Made by a program: the position numbers and the translations under genes
NCBI RefSeq assembly: GCF_016429285.1
Contig: NZ_JAELUI010000010.1
Span: forward strand, 1-57,461
Length of the DNA stretch: 57,461 bases
From: Ralstonia sp. ASV6
GTDB lineage: Bacteria; Pseudomonadota; Gammaproteobacteria; Burkholderiales; Burkholderiaceae
Reading direction: 5' to 3'
Shown here: positions 48,477-56,734 of the stretch, in pieces
How positions within the stretch are numbered: position 1 is the first letter of the stretch
Layout of the letters: each line of letters opens with the position of its first letter
Notes under the pieces: model-generated
Told to the model about the DNA's origin: nothing
Database searches by the model: none
The model's input: the letters and a program-made list of their open reading frames with translations, nothing else

Positions 48477-48611
48477 CTACTTGCTTGGCTTCGCCGGTTT
48501 CACCGCGGGCATCGGAGGTGGGGAATGCTTCACCGGGGGAAGGTTGGCGCCCCTCTCAATCCTTCTCACTGGTTGCGACGTGGGTGCTGGTGGCTTCTGG
48601 TTATTCGTCAT
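48477..48611 (-). CDS. Small proline-rich peptide, copy 2
   Basis: A 44-residue frame starts MTNNQKPPAPTSQPVRR and ends in NLPPVKHSPPPMPAVKPAKP plus SK. Its ATG lies inside the last codons of the SLATT-like gene (11-base overlap, GCGATGACGAATAA). The C-terminal half is closely like the peptide at 49131-49274: both have LPPV-x3-PPPMPAVKP and end in KPSK or KPSKPTK. The DNA is also similar over this half. The conservation of the frame between copies argues that it is translated. Function is unknown. Confidence 0.65.
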   Translation of the reverse strand: MTNNQKPPAPTSQPVRRIERGANLPPVKHSPPPMPAVKPAKPSK

Positions 48612-49110
48612 CGCCTTCACTGTAGTGATGTGTCAAATATTGAGCGGCACGCTGCTCCGCCTTCTCAAGCAAAACCGGGTTGTCCGGCAGGCCACTCAAG
48701 GGAAAATGCGTTTTCAAAGTCTTCGCAATCTTCGCCTGCAAATCTGCCCGGGCCTTGCTAATTTCCGACTCGGTCAACAATCCATCAGCAATCTCACACC
48801 ACCTCGCCTCCGCCCAATTCTGATGCAGTCGGTACTCGTGGGCACAGGCCGACGCAGCACGCACGCGCGACGAGAACGGAAGAAATTTGCTCGTCGTACT
48901 TACGATATGCGTGAGAACAATGATGCCACTCCACACCAACGGGAACTGTTTGAATACAGCCCAAATCCCGAGGCTGCTGGTTGACGTGACCGCTAGGGCC
49001 ACGTTGGCCCGACGCTCCAACAGTGCTGAGCGCTGAGAATATGCTTCAAGAAAGTACCCGTGCGATACGAGCTCGTAGAGAGCCCGCCAGAATCGTTGCT
49101 GCGGATTCAT
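48601..49110 (-). CDS. SLATT-like two-helix membrane protein
   Basis: This is a 169-residue protein. Two membrane helices lie at about residues 36-54 (ANVALAVTSTSSLGIWAVF) and 57-77 (PLVWSGIIVLTHIVSTTSKF), followed by a helical cytoplasmic part with RVRAASACAHEYRLHQNWAE and SKARADLQAKIAKTL. This is the layout of SLATT domains, which are predicted pore-forming effectors in antiphage systems, often under nucleotide or protease control. It is flanked on both sides by related proline-rich peptides. I cannot assign the SLATT subfamily. The start MNPQQRFWRAL is the only good one. Confidence 0.72.
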   Translation of the reverse strand: MNPQQRFWRALYELVSHGYFLEAYSQRSALLERRANVALAVTSTSSLGIWAVFKQFPLVWSGIIVLTHIVSTTSKFLPFSSRVRAASACAHEYRLHQNWAEARWCEIADGLLTESEISKARADLQAKIAKTLKTHFPLSGLPDNPVLLEKAEQRAAQYLTHHYSEGDDE

Positions 49111-49130
49111 ATCGTTTGACTCCGCTCAGC

Positions 49131-49274
49131 TCATTTTGTCGGCTTCGACGGCTTTACAGCAGGCGCTGGCGGCTTGACGGCAGGCATCGGCGGCGGGCGT
49201 CGCAACACCGGGGGCAAGGAATCTCCGACGACCTGTCGCACACCAGTCGGTTTGGGGGTCTTAATTGAGCTCAT
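49131..49274 (-). CDS. Small proline-rich peptide, copy 1
   Basis: A 47-residue frame starts MSSIKTPKPTGVRQVVGDS and continues LPPVLRRPPPMPAVKPPAPA to the end VKPSKPTK. The ATG at 49274 has GGAGGAG at eight bases, the strongest ribosome site in the region, so it is almost certainly expressed. It lies 20 bases upstream of the SLATT-like gene and is a paralogue of the peptide downstream of it. No family is recognised. PxxP repeats could bind SH3-like folds such as that predicted for the YodC-like neighbour (speculation). Confidence 0.72.
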   Translation of the reverse strand: MSSIKTPKPTGVRQVVGDSLPPVLRRPPPMPAVKPPAPAVKPSKPTK

Positions 49275-49356
49275 CTCACATACTCCTCCCTGCGCTATTT
49301 CACGTTCGATATTGTGGATGCTGCATAGTCTTTGCAGATACTGCCGCATGATCGCT

Positions 49357-51573
49357 CTAGACACGAATCGGTAGCGACACCTGCGGCTGGATCGGTACTA
49401 GAGTCTTCGCGTATGCACGCAATATGTCGTTGTAGAGTTCAGCGTGCTTTGGTGCTTCAACCGTTATGATTAGTGCGTACCGAATCTTCTCTGGGCCGGT
49501 TGCACGTCCGCCACCTTCACGCGCGTTGTAGTGGATATCGAATACCGGACTATCGAGACTACTGCCAAGCATGCCCTTACTGCCATGCAGAACTGTTTCC
49601 CACTTTCCTAGGTCGGAGCGCCGTTCCGCTTCAGTGGCAAACTTCTTCATATCGAAGAAGCCGGCCGTCTCAGCGTTGGCTTTGCCATCTTTGATCTTCT
49701 TGTCGCTAGGACGAAAAACGATGTCCAGACCCGCCCGAGTGTAGGCGGCTGCATCCTGTGGATCAGTCGGCGACGCATAACAGAAGGTCGCTTTCAGCTT
49801 GATTTTGCCGGTCAAACCGCCAACAGGAAGAGGTAGCGCAGCTCGCAAGTACTTTCCGGGCTTCAACTCACCTTGGTAGACCACACGCGCCACACCTGGA
49901 GGACAAGTAATGACCGCCATAAGGTCTTCGGGCACTTTCCCCCAGCCCACTTCAAGTTTGTCGTGCAAAGCTGGATCTGCTGCGTGAATTAGCAGAGCTT
50001 TGATCGCCAATGGGGTCAAATCTGAGCCGAGAATTGCTCGAACGCCGACCGCGCTCCTCAGCAGATAGGGCGAAGCGAAGCTGGTGCCTAGCTGCGGCGA
50101 CAACGCCGGCTTCTTTCCGGATGACAGAACGTGAAAGTACTTTGTCGCCTCCCCACCAAAAGCGAGCAAGTCTGGCTTAACCACGCCTGGGCTACGCCCT
50201 GGCCCGATCGCACTATAGGCAGCGCGAGCCCAACCGTCCTCAGTATCATCAGCCGCCCCAACCGCCAGAGCGTTGACACAATCCGAAGGCACTTGCACGC
50301 GAGCGTTGCCCACGGAGCGATCCAGTTTCCCATTGTTACCTACCGCGACGGTCATCAAGGTATCGCCATCGCTAAGCAGATCATCGATGACCGAAGTCCA
50401 AGCGTGAACGTCCGTGTCCTCGATAGGCAGATCCGGGCCAAAGCTGAGGTTCACAAATTGGTACTGCCGAGAGAGTAAAACTTCCTCGACAAAACCGAGC
50501 GTTCGATAGAGCTCCAGGGGATCCTCGATCTTCGTATCTTTATCGAGCACGCGCAGGTGATCTACGTATGAGAATGGTCGCGAGGCCGTGCCGTTGGGCT
50601 GAATTGGACCGAATAGGAAGGCCGATGTCACACCCAACCCGTGCTCGGGACCTTCAGGATCGTCCTCGGCATCCTCGTCCATCAAGCGATATGAACGTAG
50701 CCACGGTGTAATCGTGTGCTGCTTCGGCAGACCGCCGTCCAAAATAGCGACTTTGGGTTCAGACGATAAAGGCTGCTCGACGGGGAGACTGCACCCAACG
50801 GAGACCTCGCCCGACCGATGAACCGGCCACATACCGCGCAACTTCGGCATCGGCCGAATGACTCGCACGAATGCAAATTGGGCAAGACGCTCAATGTCGT
50901 CGGCTTGACCTTGCGCTGGCACAAACCACAGGTTACCTGCAGTGAAGCCGAGGTCTACGTAGACCTTAACGTCTACGTGCTTTGCAAAGCGACCAAACGC
51001 GCGCTGCACAAACAAATGGCTTTCATTGGGTAGCAGATGAAGGCCGACTTCAAAGAAGCGGTCCTTCTTTCCTCCCAGCGATACGATGCGCTCTTCGGGT
51101 TCGAAGGCCGAGAACTGCTCGATGTGCGCCAGATCCAGCGCCTCCTCTGTTTCCGGCTCAACTTCATGCGCCCAATTCTGGAGGGCATGAAACACCTGGC
51201 GCTTGCCCGCGACAAATAACTCCGTCGTGGTGCACTCGCGCGGCTCACCCTTCTTTGTCCAACCGTCGGGGGTAACTTTAACCGTCCGACTGCCAACTGA
51301 CTCCAATCCAACTGAACGTAGCAGCGCGACAGGAAAGAACGACCTCGCGATGTAGCTAGGGTTCATCATCAGCCGAGCCACACCAAAATCACCAGGACAC
51401 GCCTCGTCCGGCAACGCGTCCAACGCTTCCGACGCCGTAGCAAATTGAGGGATCAAGCGCTCCTGGGCCTGCGTCAAGGTATACACCTCCGCCTTGCCCG
51501 GCTTGCGCTTGGGCCCTTTGATCTCGTGTGTCAGCAGCTCGCCACGGCCGATCAGGAAATTGGTTTGGCTCAT
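49357..51573 (-). CDS. ietS: Subtilisin-like serine protease, IetS type
   Basis: This is a 738-residue S8 peptidase without a signal peptide. The triad is Asp279 in KVAILDGGLP, His311 in PEHGLGVTSA and Ser498 in LGTSFASPY; the oxyanion Asn is in VAVGNNG. The 270-residue N-terminal part is family-specific. Together with the adjacent AAA+ ATPase (11-base gap) it matches the IetAS antiphage system, in which both proteins are required. How the ATPase triggers proteolysis is not settled. It is the second gene of the seven-gene minus-strand run. Confidence 0.85.
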   Translation of the reverse strand: MSQTNFLIGRGELLTHEIKGPKRKPGKAEVYTLTQAQERLIPQFATASEALDALPDEACPGDFGVARLMMNPSYIARSFFPVALLRSVGLESVGSRTVKVTPDGWTKKGEPRECTTTELFVAGKRQVFHALQNWAHEVEPETEEALDLAHIEQFSAFEPEERIVSLGGKKDRFFEVGLHLLPNESHLFVQRAFGRFAKHVDVKVYVDLGFTAGNLWFVPAQGQADDIERLAQFAFVRVIRPMPKLRGMWPVHRSGEVSVGCSLPVEQPLSSEPKVAILDGGLPKQHTITPWLRSYRLMDEDAEDDPEGPEHGLGVTSAFLFGPIQPNGTASRPFSYVDHLRVLDKDTKIEDPLELYRTLGFVEEVLLSRQYQFVNLSFGPDLPIEDTDVHAWTSVIDDLLSDGDTLMTVAVGNNGKLDRSVGNARVQVPSDCVNALAVGAADDTEDGWARAAYSAIGPGRSPGVVKPDLLAFGGEATKYFHVLSSGKKPALSPQLGTSFASPYLLRSAVGVRAILGSDLTPLAIKALLIHAADPALHDKLEVGWGKVPEDLMAVITCPPGVARVVYQGELKPGKYLRAALPLPVGGLTGKIKLKATFCYASPTDPQDAAAYTRAGLDIVFRPSDKKIKDGKANAETAGFFDMKKFATEAERRSDLGKWETVLHGSKGMLGSSLDSPVFDIHYNAREGGGRATGPEKIRYALIITVEAPKHAELYNDILRAYAKTLVPIQPQVSLPIRV

Positions 51574-51584
51574 GCGTCAGGTTC

Positions 51585-52742
51585 CTATCTTGAAGTCTTC
51601 CTTGCAGCGGTTGAGGGCTGATTCGCGTACTTTCGGATAGTGTCGCGACTCACTCCGGTGAGCTCTCTAATCGTGTGCTGCGACAACCGGGTCTGATTGG
51701 CCAACAGCACTGACAACTCGATACGTTCATGCCGATCAAGCGTCAACACACGCGACTTGATGAACTCTTCAATGAGATCGGCATCGGCCGTCACACCTAA
51801 GGCCAATGCACGCCGGAAGCGCTGAATCTCTCGCTCGATATCGCTAAAGGACTCGCCACGAAAAGCGAAAGCCAAGATGTCAATCCAACGACCGAACAAC
51901 GCAAAATCGGGCCCCAAGAAGCGCTTGATAGCTGCTTTTACGGCGGGCATCTCCGGCAAACCGAACTCGACGACCAAATCAAACCGACGCCACAATGCAG
52001 GATCAATCAACTCAGGGTGATTGGTAGCCGCTAGCAGCAAACCTGTGGCCGGCCACTCATCAACTTCCTGCAGTATCACGGTCACCAGACGCTTCAGTTC
52101 ACCAATATCGGCATCGTCACTCCGACGTTTGGCGATTGCGTCGATCTCATCTAGCAGCAATACACAAGGACGCTGCTTAGCAAAATCCAACGCAGCCCGA
52201 AGATTGCTTCCGCTACGGCCGAGCAGACTGCTCATGACAGCGGTCAGATCGAGCACATACAACGGCACGCCAAGTTGCGCTGCAAGCCAGCGCGCTGTCA
52301 GCGTTTTACCCACCCCCGGCTTTCCGACAAAAATGGCCGAGCGCGTTGGAGTGAGGCCCAGGTCCGTTAGGCGTTTTACCTGCCGACGCTCCTGAATGAG
52401 CTGCGTCAAGCCCTCTTCAATTGGTCCCGAGAGCAGCGGCTGCTCCCGCTCCGGCGAGTCCTGAAACACTTTCAATAGCGAGAGCCGCGACTCATCGTCT
52501 ACCGGAAGCGCCTGCTCAGGTGCCGCAGGTCGCATAACTTTCCGCATAGGCGCAGAGGACCGAGAGGCCTTGGTCTTCAAGTAGAGATCCATCTGCTCGG
52601 AGAGATCCGGGGCGCTACTTCGATACTTCCGCACCAGCCGAGCCACAAACAACCGAACATCGTCCGACTGTTCAGACAAGGCCAGCCTCACAACCTGGGC
52701 TAGATCAGATTGAACTTCATTCATTTCGCCCACATCACCCAT
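51585..52742 (-). CDS. ietA: AAA+ ATPase, IetA type
   Basis: This is a 385-residue protein. Walker A is GKPGVGKT (140-147), Walker B VLLLDEIDA (194-202), sensor 1 AATNHPELID and arginine finger WRRFD. A helix-turn-helix-like end (LSQHTIRELTGVSRDTIRKY) suggests DNA binding. It pairs with the downstream subtilase as in IetAS. It is the first gene of the run. ATG 52742 is used; ATG 52724 is an alternative, and neither has a strong ribosome site. Confidence 0.85.
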   Translation of the reverse strand: MGDVGEMNEVQSDLAQVVRLALSEQSDDVRLFVARLVRKYRSSAPDLSEQMDLYLKTKASRSSAPMRKVMRPAAPEQALPVDDESRLSLLKVFQDSPEREQPLLSGPIEEGLTQLIQERRQVKRLTDLGLTPTRSAIFVGKPGVGKTLTARWLAAQLGVPLYVLDLTAVMSSLLGRSGSNLRAALDFAKQRPCVLLLDEIDAIAKRRSDDADIGELKRLVTVILQEVDEWPATGLLLAATNHPELIDPALWRRFDLVVEFGLPEMPAVKAAIKRFLGPDFALFGRWIDILAFAFRGESFSDIEREIQRFRRALALGVTADADLIEEFIKSRVLTLDRHERIELSVLLANQTRLSQHTIRELTGVSRDTIRKYANQPSTAARKTSR

Positions 52743-53209
52743 AAGTAATTGATTTATATAGTATTTTTATTTATTCCAACTGGACTAGTATAAGTATAGC
52801 GCACCACAAACCTCGTGGAAAGGACAAATCTAGGCGCGGAAGGGTCTTGGCCGCTCGAGAGCAGCCGACACTCGTGCCCCACGCCCCATCTACGTTTCCT
52901 CCATCGCTTCGTTTGCGCGAGCGCACCTCAGCGAGCAACGTGGAGATCGCGCTCACTGCCACGAAGTTGTCGCTGGTTGGGGCCGGTGCAGCAATCACCT
53001 CAACTTGGTGACCTATGAGATCTAGATTGATCTCGGTAGCGTCGAATCATCGTCAGGACTAGTATTTGAACTGCAATGACACGACGACGGTCGTCACAAG
53101 AATTGTGAGTACGCCGAGAGGGAGCATGCCGCTGGCCCAGTCTGGAGTCGGTTCTGGTAACCAATGAGATAACGAAGTGACGCGACCGAACGTCACGAAG
53201 GGGCAAACT
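52743..53209. other. Divergent intergenic region between ietA and the HAD gene
   Basis: Bases 52741-52800 are strikingly AT-rich in a GC-rich genome and contain TATACTTATACTAG on the minus strand, a probable promoter for the ietA operon. The rest has no convincing gene. A minus-strand frame near 53059-53180 ends in a hydrophobic stretch (MLPLGVLTILVTTVVVSLQF) but lacks a clear start and ribosome site. Nothing else is recognised. Confidence 0.5.
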
Positions 53210-53821
53210 ATGGACGTACGCGCAGTCGTGTTTGACGCTTTCGGCACTCTTGTGCGGATCGGCGACAAGCGGTCGCCATACCGAAGGCTGATGCAATGGA
53301 TGCACGAGAATGGAAGAAAGCCAACGCGTGAAGACGCCGCACGCATCATGTCTCACCCCGGCGGACTGGCAGACGCGGCAGCAATGTTTGGCATCACTCC
53401 TTCGAGTGAGACACTGGCTACGTTGGAAGAAGACCTGCACACCGAATTGGGAGCGATTCAACTTTTTCCCGACACAGCGTCGACCTTACTGCAGCTACGT
53501 GGCGCAGGCTATCGCATCGGCCTTTGCTCTAATCTGGCAGCACCCTACGGGCCGCCCCTCCGGAGCCTGCTACCGTCAATGGACGCTTATGTTCTGAGCT
53601 ACGAAGTTGGCGCCATAAAGCCTGACCCCCGCATTTATCAGCATCTCGTCAACGCACTCGACTGCCGCCCTGCCGACATTCTTTTCATTGGCGACACCCC
53701 CAGCGCGGACCTTGAGGGGCCACGGGCTTTCGGCATGACAGCGACACTGATAGACCGAACGGCGGGCCAAACTTTAGAAGACGTTCTAGCCATCGCGCGG
53801 CTGTGCAAGTGGCTGCAATGA
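53210..53821 (+). CDS. HAD-superfamily hydrolase
   Basis: This is a 203-residue protein. Motif I is VVFDAFGTLV (nucleophile Asp9), motif II is in GLCSNLAAPY, motif III lysine in GAIKPDPRIY and motif IV in LFIGDTPSADLEG. It is a haloacid dehalogenase-like phosphatase with a helical cap. ATG 53210 has AAGGGG upstream. It lies 49 bases ahead of the retron RNA on the same strand. HAD proteins are not a known core part of retrons, so it may be independent cargo; the substrate is unknown. Confidence 0.85.
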   Translation: MDVRAVVFDAFGTLVRIGDKRSPYRRLMQWMHENGRKPTREDAARIMSHPGGLADAAAMFGITPSSETLATLEEDLHTELGAIQLFPDTASTLLQLRGAGYRIGLCSNLAAPYGPPLRSLLPSMDAYVLSYEVGAIKPDPRIYQHLVNALDCRPADILFIGDTPSADLEGPRAFGMTATLIDRTAGQTLEDVLAIARLCKWLQ

Positions 53822-53870
53822 AAGCAAGGAGACCTCATTGCAGTGCAGTCGCGTCACACCGTACAATCGA

Positions 53871-54003
53871 TTGCCGCCCCAGGTAGGACTTAATTTTGTC
53901 TGCGTTAACGCGGACATTGCAGCATAGTTACCCCGTTCCTCTGGGTCTTCCTGGACTTACTGGGCTATCCCTATATACAGGTAAAAGATGCCTGGGGCGG
54001 CAA
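53871..54003 (+). ncRNA. Retron msr-msd RNA
   Basis: The bases TTGCCGCCCCAGG (53871-53883) are perfectly complementary to CCTGGGGCGGCAA (53991-54003), the a1/a2 pair that bounds retron RNAs; two more pairs (one G-U) extend it inward. Inside, a 7-8 bp hairpin with loop TTAA (53898-53915) would be an msr stem, and ATAG/CTAT around 53924-53968 could close the msd stem. It lies 10 bases before the reverse transcriptase start. The branching G and the exact msd ends cannot be fixed by eye. Confidence 0.85.
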
Positions 54004-54013
54004 CCCAACGAAT

Positions 54014-55894
54014 ATGAGTGCACCCTCCACCCGGGCCCTTACGCCCGAACTCCTTGAAGCAATGAGACAGTTGCTTCAGAAAACCCAAGTCAATTCGTTT
54101 TCGTCGGCAGTATTGGGCGCCCCATATGCGGCGGTTCAAGGGATCTTGTACCCGCGACCGCCATACCGTTCATTTGAACTCGCCAAGCGTAGTGGTGGCA
54201 TTCGCGTGATACGAGAGCCGCGCAAGCGGCTCAAGCTTCTGCAACTGAAAGCGCTGGAGGACCTGGAACGAAGGGCGGGGCGCCCGAAGCCCTGTGCGCA
54301 CGGGTTCGTGAAAGAACGCAGCATCGTCACCAACGCTCGCAAGCACCTAGAACGCAAGCCGCACTTCCTGCTGAACCTGGATCTGGAAAAATTCTTCCCA
54401 TCGATCAACTTCTTCAGAGTGCGGGGCGTTCTAAAGAAGCCACCCTTTGGCTTCTCCCATGAGGTCGCCACTGTCCTTGCACAGATGTGTGTCTTGGACA
54501 ATGAATTACCTCAAGGAGCACCGACGTCGCCCTTCTTGTCCAACGAGATCTGCCGAGGTCTCGACAGAGACCTGATGGCGCTTGCACGGCGGCACCGAGC
54601 AACGTATACGCGCTACGCTGACGACATCACGTTCAGCTTCTCGACCCCGAATGCCACCTCATTGCCTGCAAACATCTGCACTTTCGATGGGGGCTTGGTC
54701 ACTCTGGGGCAGGAGCTGATCTCAATCATTGCTTCGCACAGCTTCCAAATCCATCCAACGAAGACGCGAATGTCTACGCGCCGACGCCGGATGGAGGTCA
54801 CAGGTGTGGTGATTAACGAGTTCCCGAATGTAAAGCGCATTTTCATCGACCGGATTCGCGGAGCCTTGCACGCCTGGGATCGGTACGGCTATGACCTAGC
54901 CCAGAAAGCGTGGGCAAATCGAGTTCAAACCGGCGCGTCGACCGCGTATGAAAAACGCCCCTGGAAGAGGCAAACTCGCTCGGGCAACCCGCCTGAACTG
55001 AAAAACGTCCTGTGGGGGAAACTACTATTCGTGCGAATGGTGCGCGGTGCCGATGATGCGATCTACACTCGCCTCGCCGAGAAGTACAACCACCTGATAC
55101 AGCGAGAACGCGGAGCGAAACCCGATTTCGCAGCGTCAAGTTTGCCTGTGGAGGCGATCGTTCGTAACGCCGAAGATGCGGAACGCGCGGTCTTTGTTGT
55201 CGAATGGAGTGGCGACTATCTGCCGACCGGGACCACGGAAGCCACTATGGCCTATGGTCAAGGAACAGCCTTCGCGTACAAAAAGAAGGATCGTCTCATT
55301 ACTTGCGATCACGTGTTCACAGCCCGCTGCGAGATCGCGGGCGCTTCCGTCGATGTGGACATTCAATCGAAGGACCTTCGTGAGGTGTCGCTTGAGGCGC
55401 ACGACCCTGCCACGGGTAATCGATGGCCGTTGCGCATCGTTCACCGTGACGCGCCGCGCGATTTAGCAATCCTACAGTTCGAAGGCGAGCCGGCCGCCCA
55501 ACGGTTTTTCTCAGGAATGGACGCCCCCATCAATCGTCATGCTCCGGGGCACCTCATTGGCTTCCCTAACTGGAGTCCGGGCCGGCGAGCCAATGTCGAA
55601 CCAGCGATAGTCACAAACCGGTTCCGCCGGTCCGCACTGCAGCGTGTCGAGATAAACCAGTTGATCCGCAAGGGCAACTCCGGGGGCCCCTACGTGGACG
55701 AGTTGTTTCGCGTCGCTGGCGTCGCCCAAAAAGGTGCAACTCAAGACGACGGCAACAACGAATGCCTGTGCGTAGCGGAGCTAGATGCTTGGATCCACGC
55801 TTGCGAGGAAGCACCGGCCCCCGCCGCGTCGGCAGCCACGGTAGCGCCGGCAGTGGCAGTACCGCCCGGAACGCCCGCGGCCCCATTCACGTAG
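54014..55894 (+). CDS. Retron reverse transcriptase fused to a trypsin-like protease
   Basis: This is a 626-residue protein. The reverse transcriptase (about 1-345) has the retron NAxxH motif (NARKH, 107-111), catalytic NLDLEKFF (Asp123), QGAPTSP (167-173), TRYADDITF (199-207) and the retron VTG motif (262-264). The C-terminal part (about 390-600) is a trypsin-like protease: His433 in LITCDHV, Asp483 in APRDLAIL, Ser556 in KGNSGGP. It ends in a low-complexity Ala/Pro tail. The reverse transcriptase would make cDNA from the upstream RNA; the protease is the probable effector, released when phage factors disturb the complex (inference from other retrons). Confidence 0.92.
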   Translation: MSAPSTRALTPELLEAMRQLLQKTQVNSFSSAVLGAPYAAVQGILYPRPPYRSFELAKRSGGIRVIREPRKRLKLLQLKALEDLERRAGRPKPCAHGFVKERSIVTNARKHLERKPHFLLNLDLEKFFPSINFFRVRGVLKKPPFGFSHEVATVLAQMCVLDNELPQGAPTSPFLSNEICRGLDRDLMALARRHRATYTRYADDITFSFSTPNATSLPANICTFDGGLVTLGQELISIIASHSFQIHPTKTRMSTRRRRMEVTGVVINEFPNVKRIFIDRIRGALHAWDRYGYDLAQKAWANRVQTGASTAYEKRPWKRQTRSGNPPELKNVLWGKLLFVRMVRGADDAIYTRLAEKYNHLIQRERGAKPDFAASSLPVEAIVRNAEDAERAVFVVEWSGDYLPTGTTEATMAYGQGTAFAYKKKDRLITCDHVFTARCEIAGASVDVDIQSKDLREVSLEAHDPATGNRWPLRIVHRDAPRDLAILQFEGEPAAQRFFSGMDAPINRHAPGHLIGFPNWSPGRRANVEPAIVTNRFRRSALQRVEINQLIRKGNSGGPYVDELFRVAGVAQKGATQDDGNNECLCVAELDAWIHACEEAPAPAASAATVAPAVAVPPGTPAAPFT

Positions 55895-55898
55895 GTCC

Positions 55899-56256
55899 TC
55901 AAGCTAGTGCGAGTTGATACAGATAGGGAACCGTCTGCATGTCGCGTCGCAAAATGCTGGCCGGTTCCCCCGCTACGGAGCTGTACCAACGGAACGTATG
56001 AGGCCAATCGAGTAGAAGACAAGCCGCAGCGACGAGCAAGTGATGTCGCTGAGCTATACGGTGGCGCTCAAGCGGTATCACCCTCTCCACCGAACATCGC
56101 GGCAACTTGAAATCTCGCTCGATCTGCGTGAGAGGCAATTTGTGCTTCGAAGTAACAGCAGCCAACATGCGGCATATTTGATGGACCGCATCGAATACTA
56201 GATGGGAATACATAGACGGTGGCAGAGGTGCAGCAGACCATCCGACTGAGCATAGC
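55899..56256 (-). pseudogene. Truncated gene fragment, possibly TniQ/TnsD-like
   Basis: A minus-strand frame is open from the IS66 junction at 56256 down to a stop at 55899, about 118 codons. It contains LPPSMYSHLVFDAVHQICRM and LLVAAACLLLDWPHTFRWYS. The open start at the junction shows that the gene was cut by the insertion. The DWPxxF helix and the preceding HLVFDAVHQICR pattern recall TniQ-family proteins of Tn7-like elements, but this is recognition by eye. It would fit a Tn7-like island. Confidence 0.35.
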
Positions 56257-56314
56257 GTAAGCGTCCTGGCGCCCCATCTTGAATCGGCAGATGCAAACGA
56301 GCATCGTCCCCACG

Positions 56315-56734
56315 ATGGACAATCGTGGAGACGATGAATCGATGACGACGATAGAACGCCGGCCGCGGCGGCGAGAGTACAGCCCCGAGTTCAAGGCGCT
56401 GGTGCTGGAGCAAATCCGCCAGCAAGGATCAGTCAGTGGGGTGGCGCTTAGCCATGGACTGCACCCGAACATGGTGCATCGCTGGATGCACGAGGAACGC
56501 GAACGACAAAAGCTGGCGGCGCAGCGCGCAGGCAATGCGTTTGTTCCACTGCTTGTGCAGTCTGCGGCGGCGGTACAGCAGACGAACGAGGACATTCTTT
56601 GCGAGCCGCCGACGCGGGCGGCACCCGAAGAGATTCGCATCGAGATCCAACGCGCGGGCGGTACGCTGATTGTGCATTGGCCGCTGTCGGCAGCGCAGCA
56701 GTGCGGGCAACTGCTCAGGGATTGGCTGCGATGA
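56315..56734 (+). CDS. tnpA: IS66 TnpA
   Basis: This is a 139-residue protein with a helix-turn-helix of the transposase_8 type (YSPEFKALVLEQIRQQGSVS; HGLHPNMVHRWMHEER) and an acidic C-terminal part. It is the first of the three IS66 genes and needed for transposition. The start is ambiguous: ATG at 56291, 56315 or 56342. The stop overlaps the tnpB start (ATGA). Confidence 0.9.
   Translation: MDNRGDDESMTTIERRPRRREYSPEFKALVLEQIRQQGSVSGVALSHGLHPNMVHRWMHEERERQKLAAQRAGNAFVPLLVQSAAAVQQTNEDILCEPPTRAAPEEIRIEIQRAGGTLIVHWPLSAAQQCGQLLRDWLR

Noticed and set aside
48601-48984. Plus-strand frame of 167 residues opposite the SLATT gene
   Set aside because: It is antisense to better-supported minus-strand genes and has no recognisable domain.
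53059-53180. Minus-strand frame ending in a hydrophobic segment (MLPLGVLTILVTTVVVSL), possibly a small toxin
   Set aside because: No ATG start with a ribosome site; it overlaps the HAD gene start and promoter, and nothing else supports coding.
53210-53821. HAD hydrolase as a retron component
   Set aside because: It is adjacent and on the same strand, but no HAD protein is a known retron partner and the retron already has a fused effector.
54014-55894. Group II intron reverse transcriptase
   Set aside because: NAxxH and VTG motifs, the upstream a1/a2 RNA and the absence of a maturase domain point to a retron.
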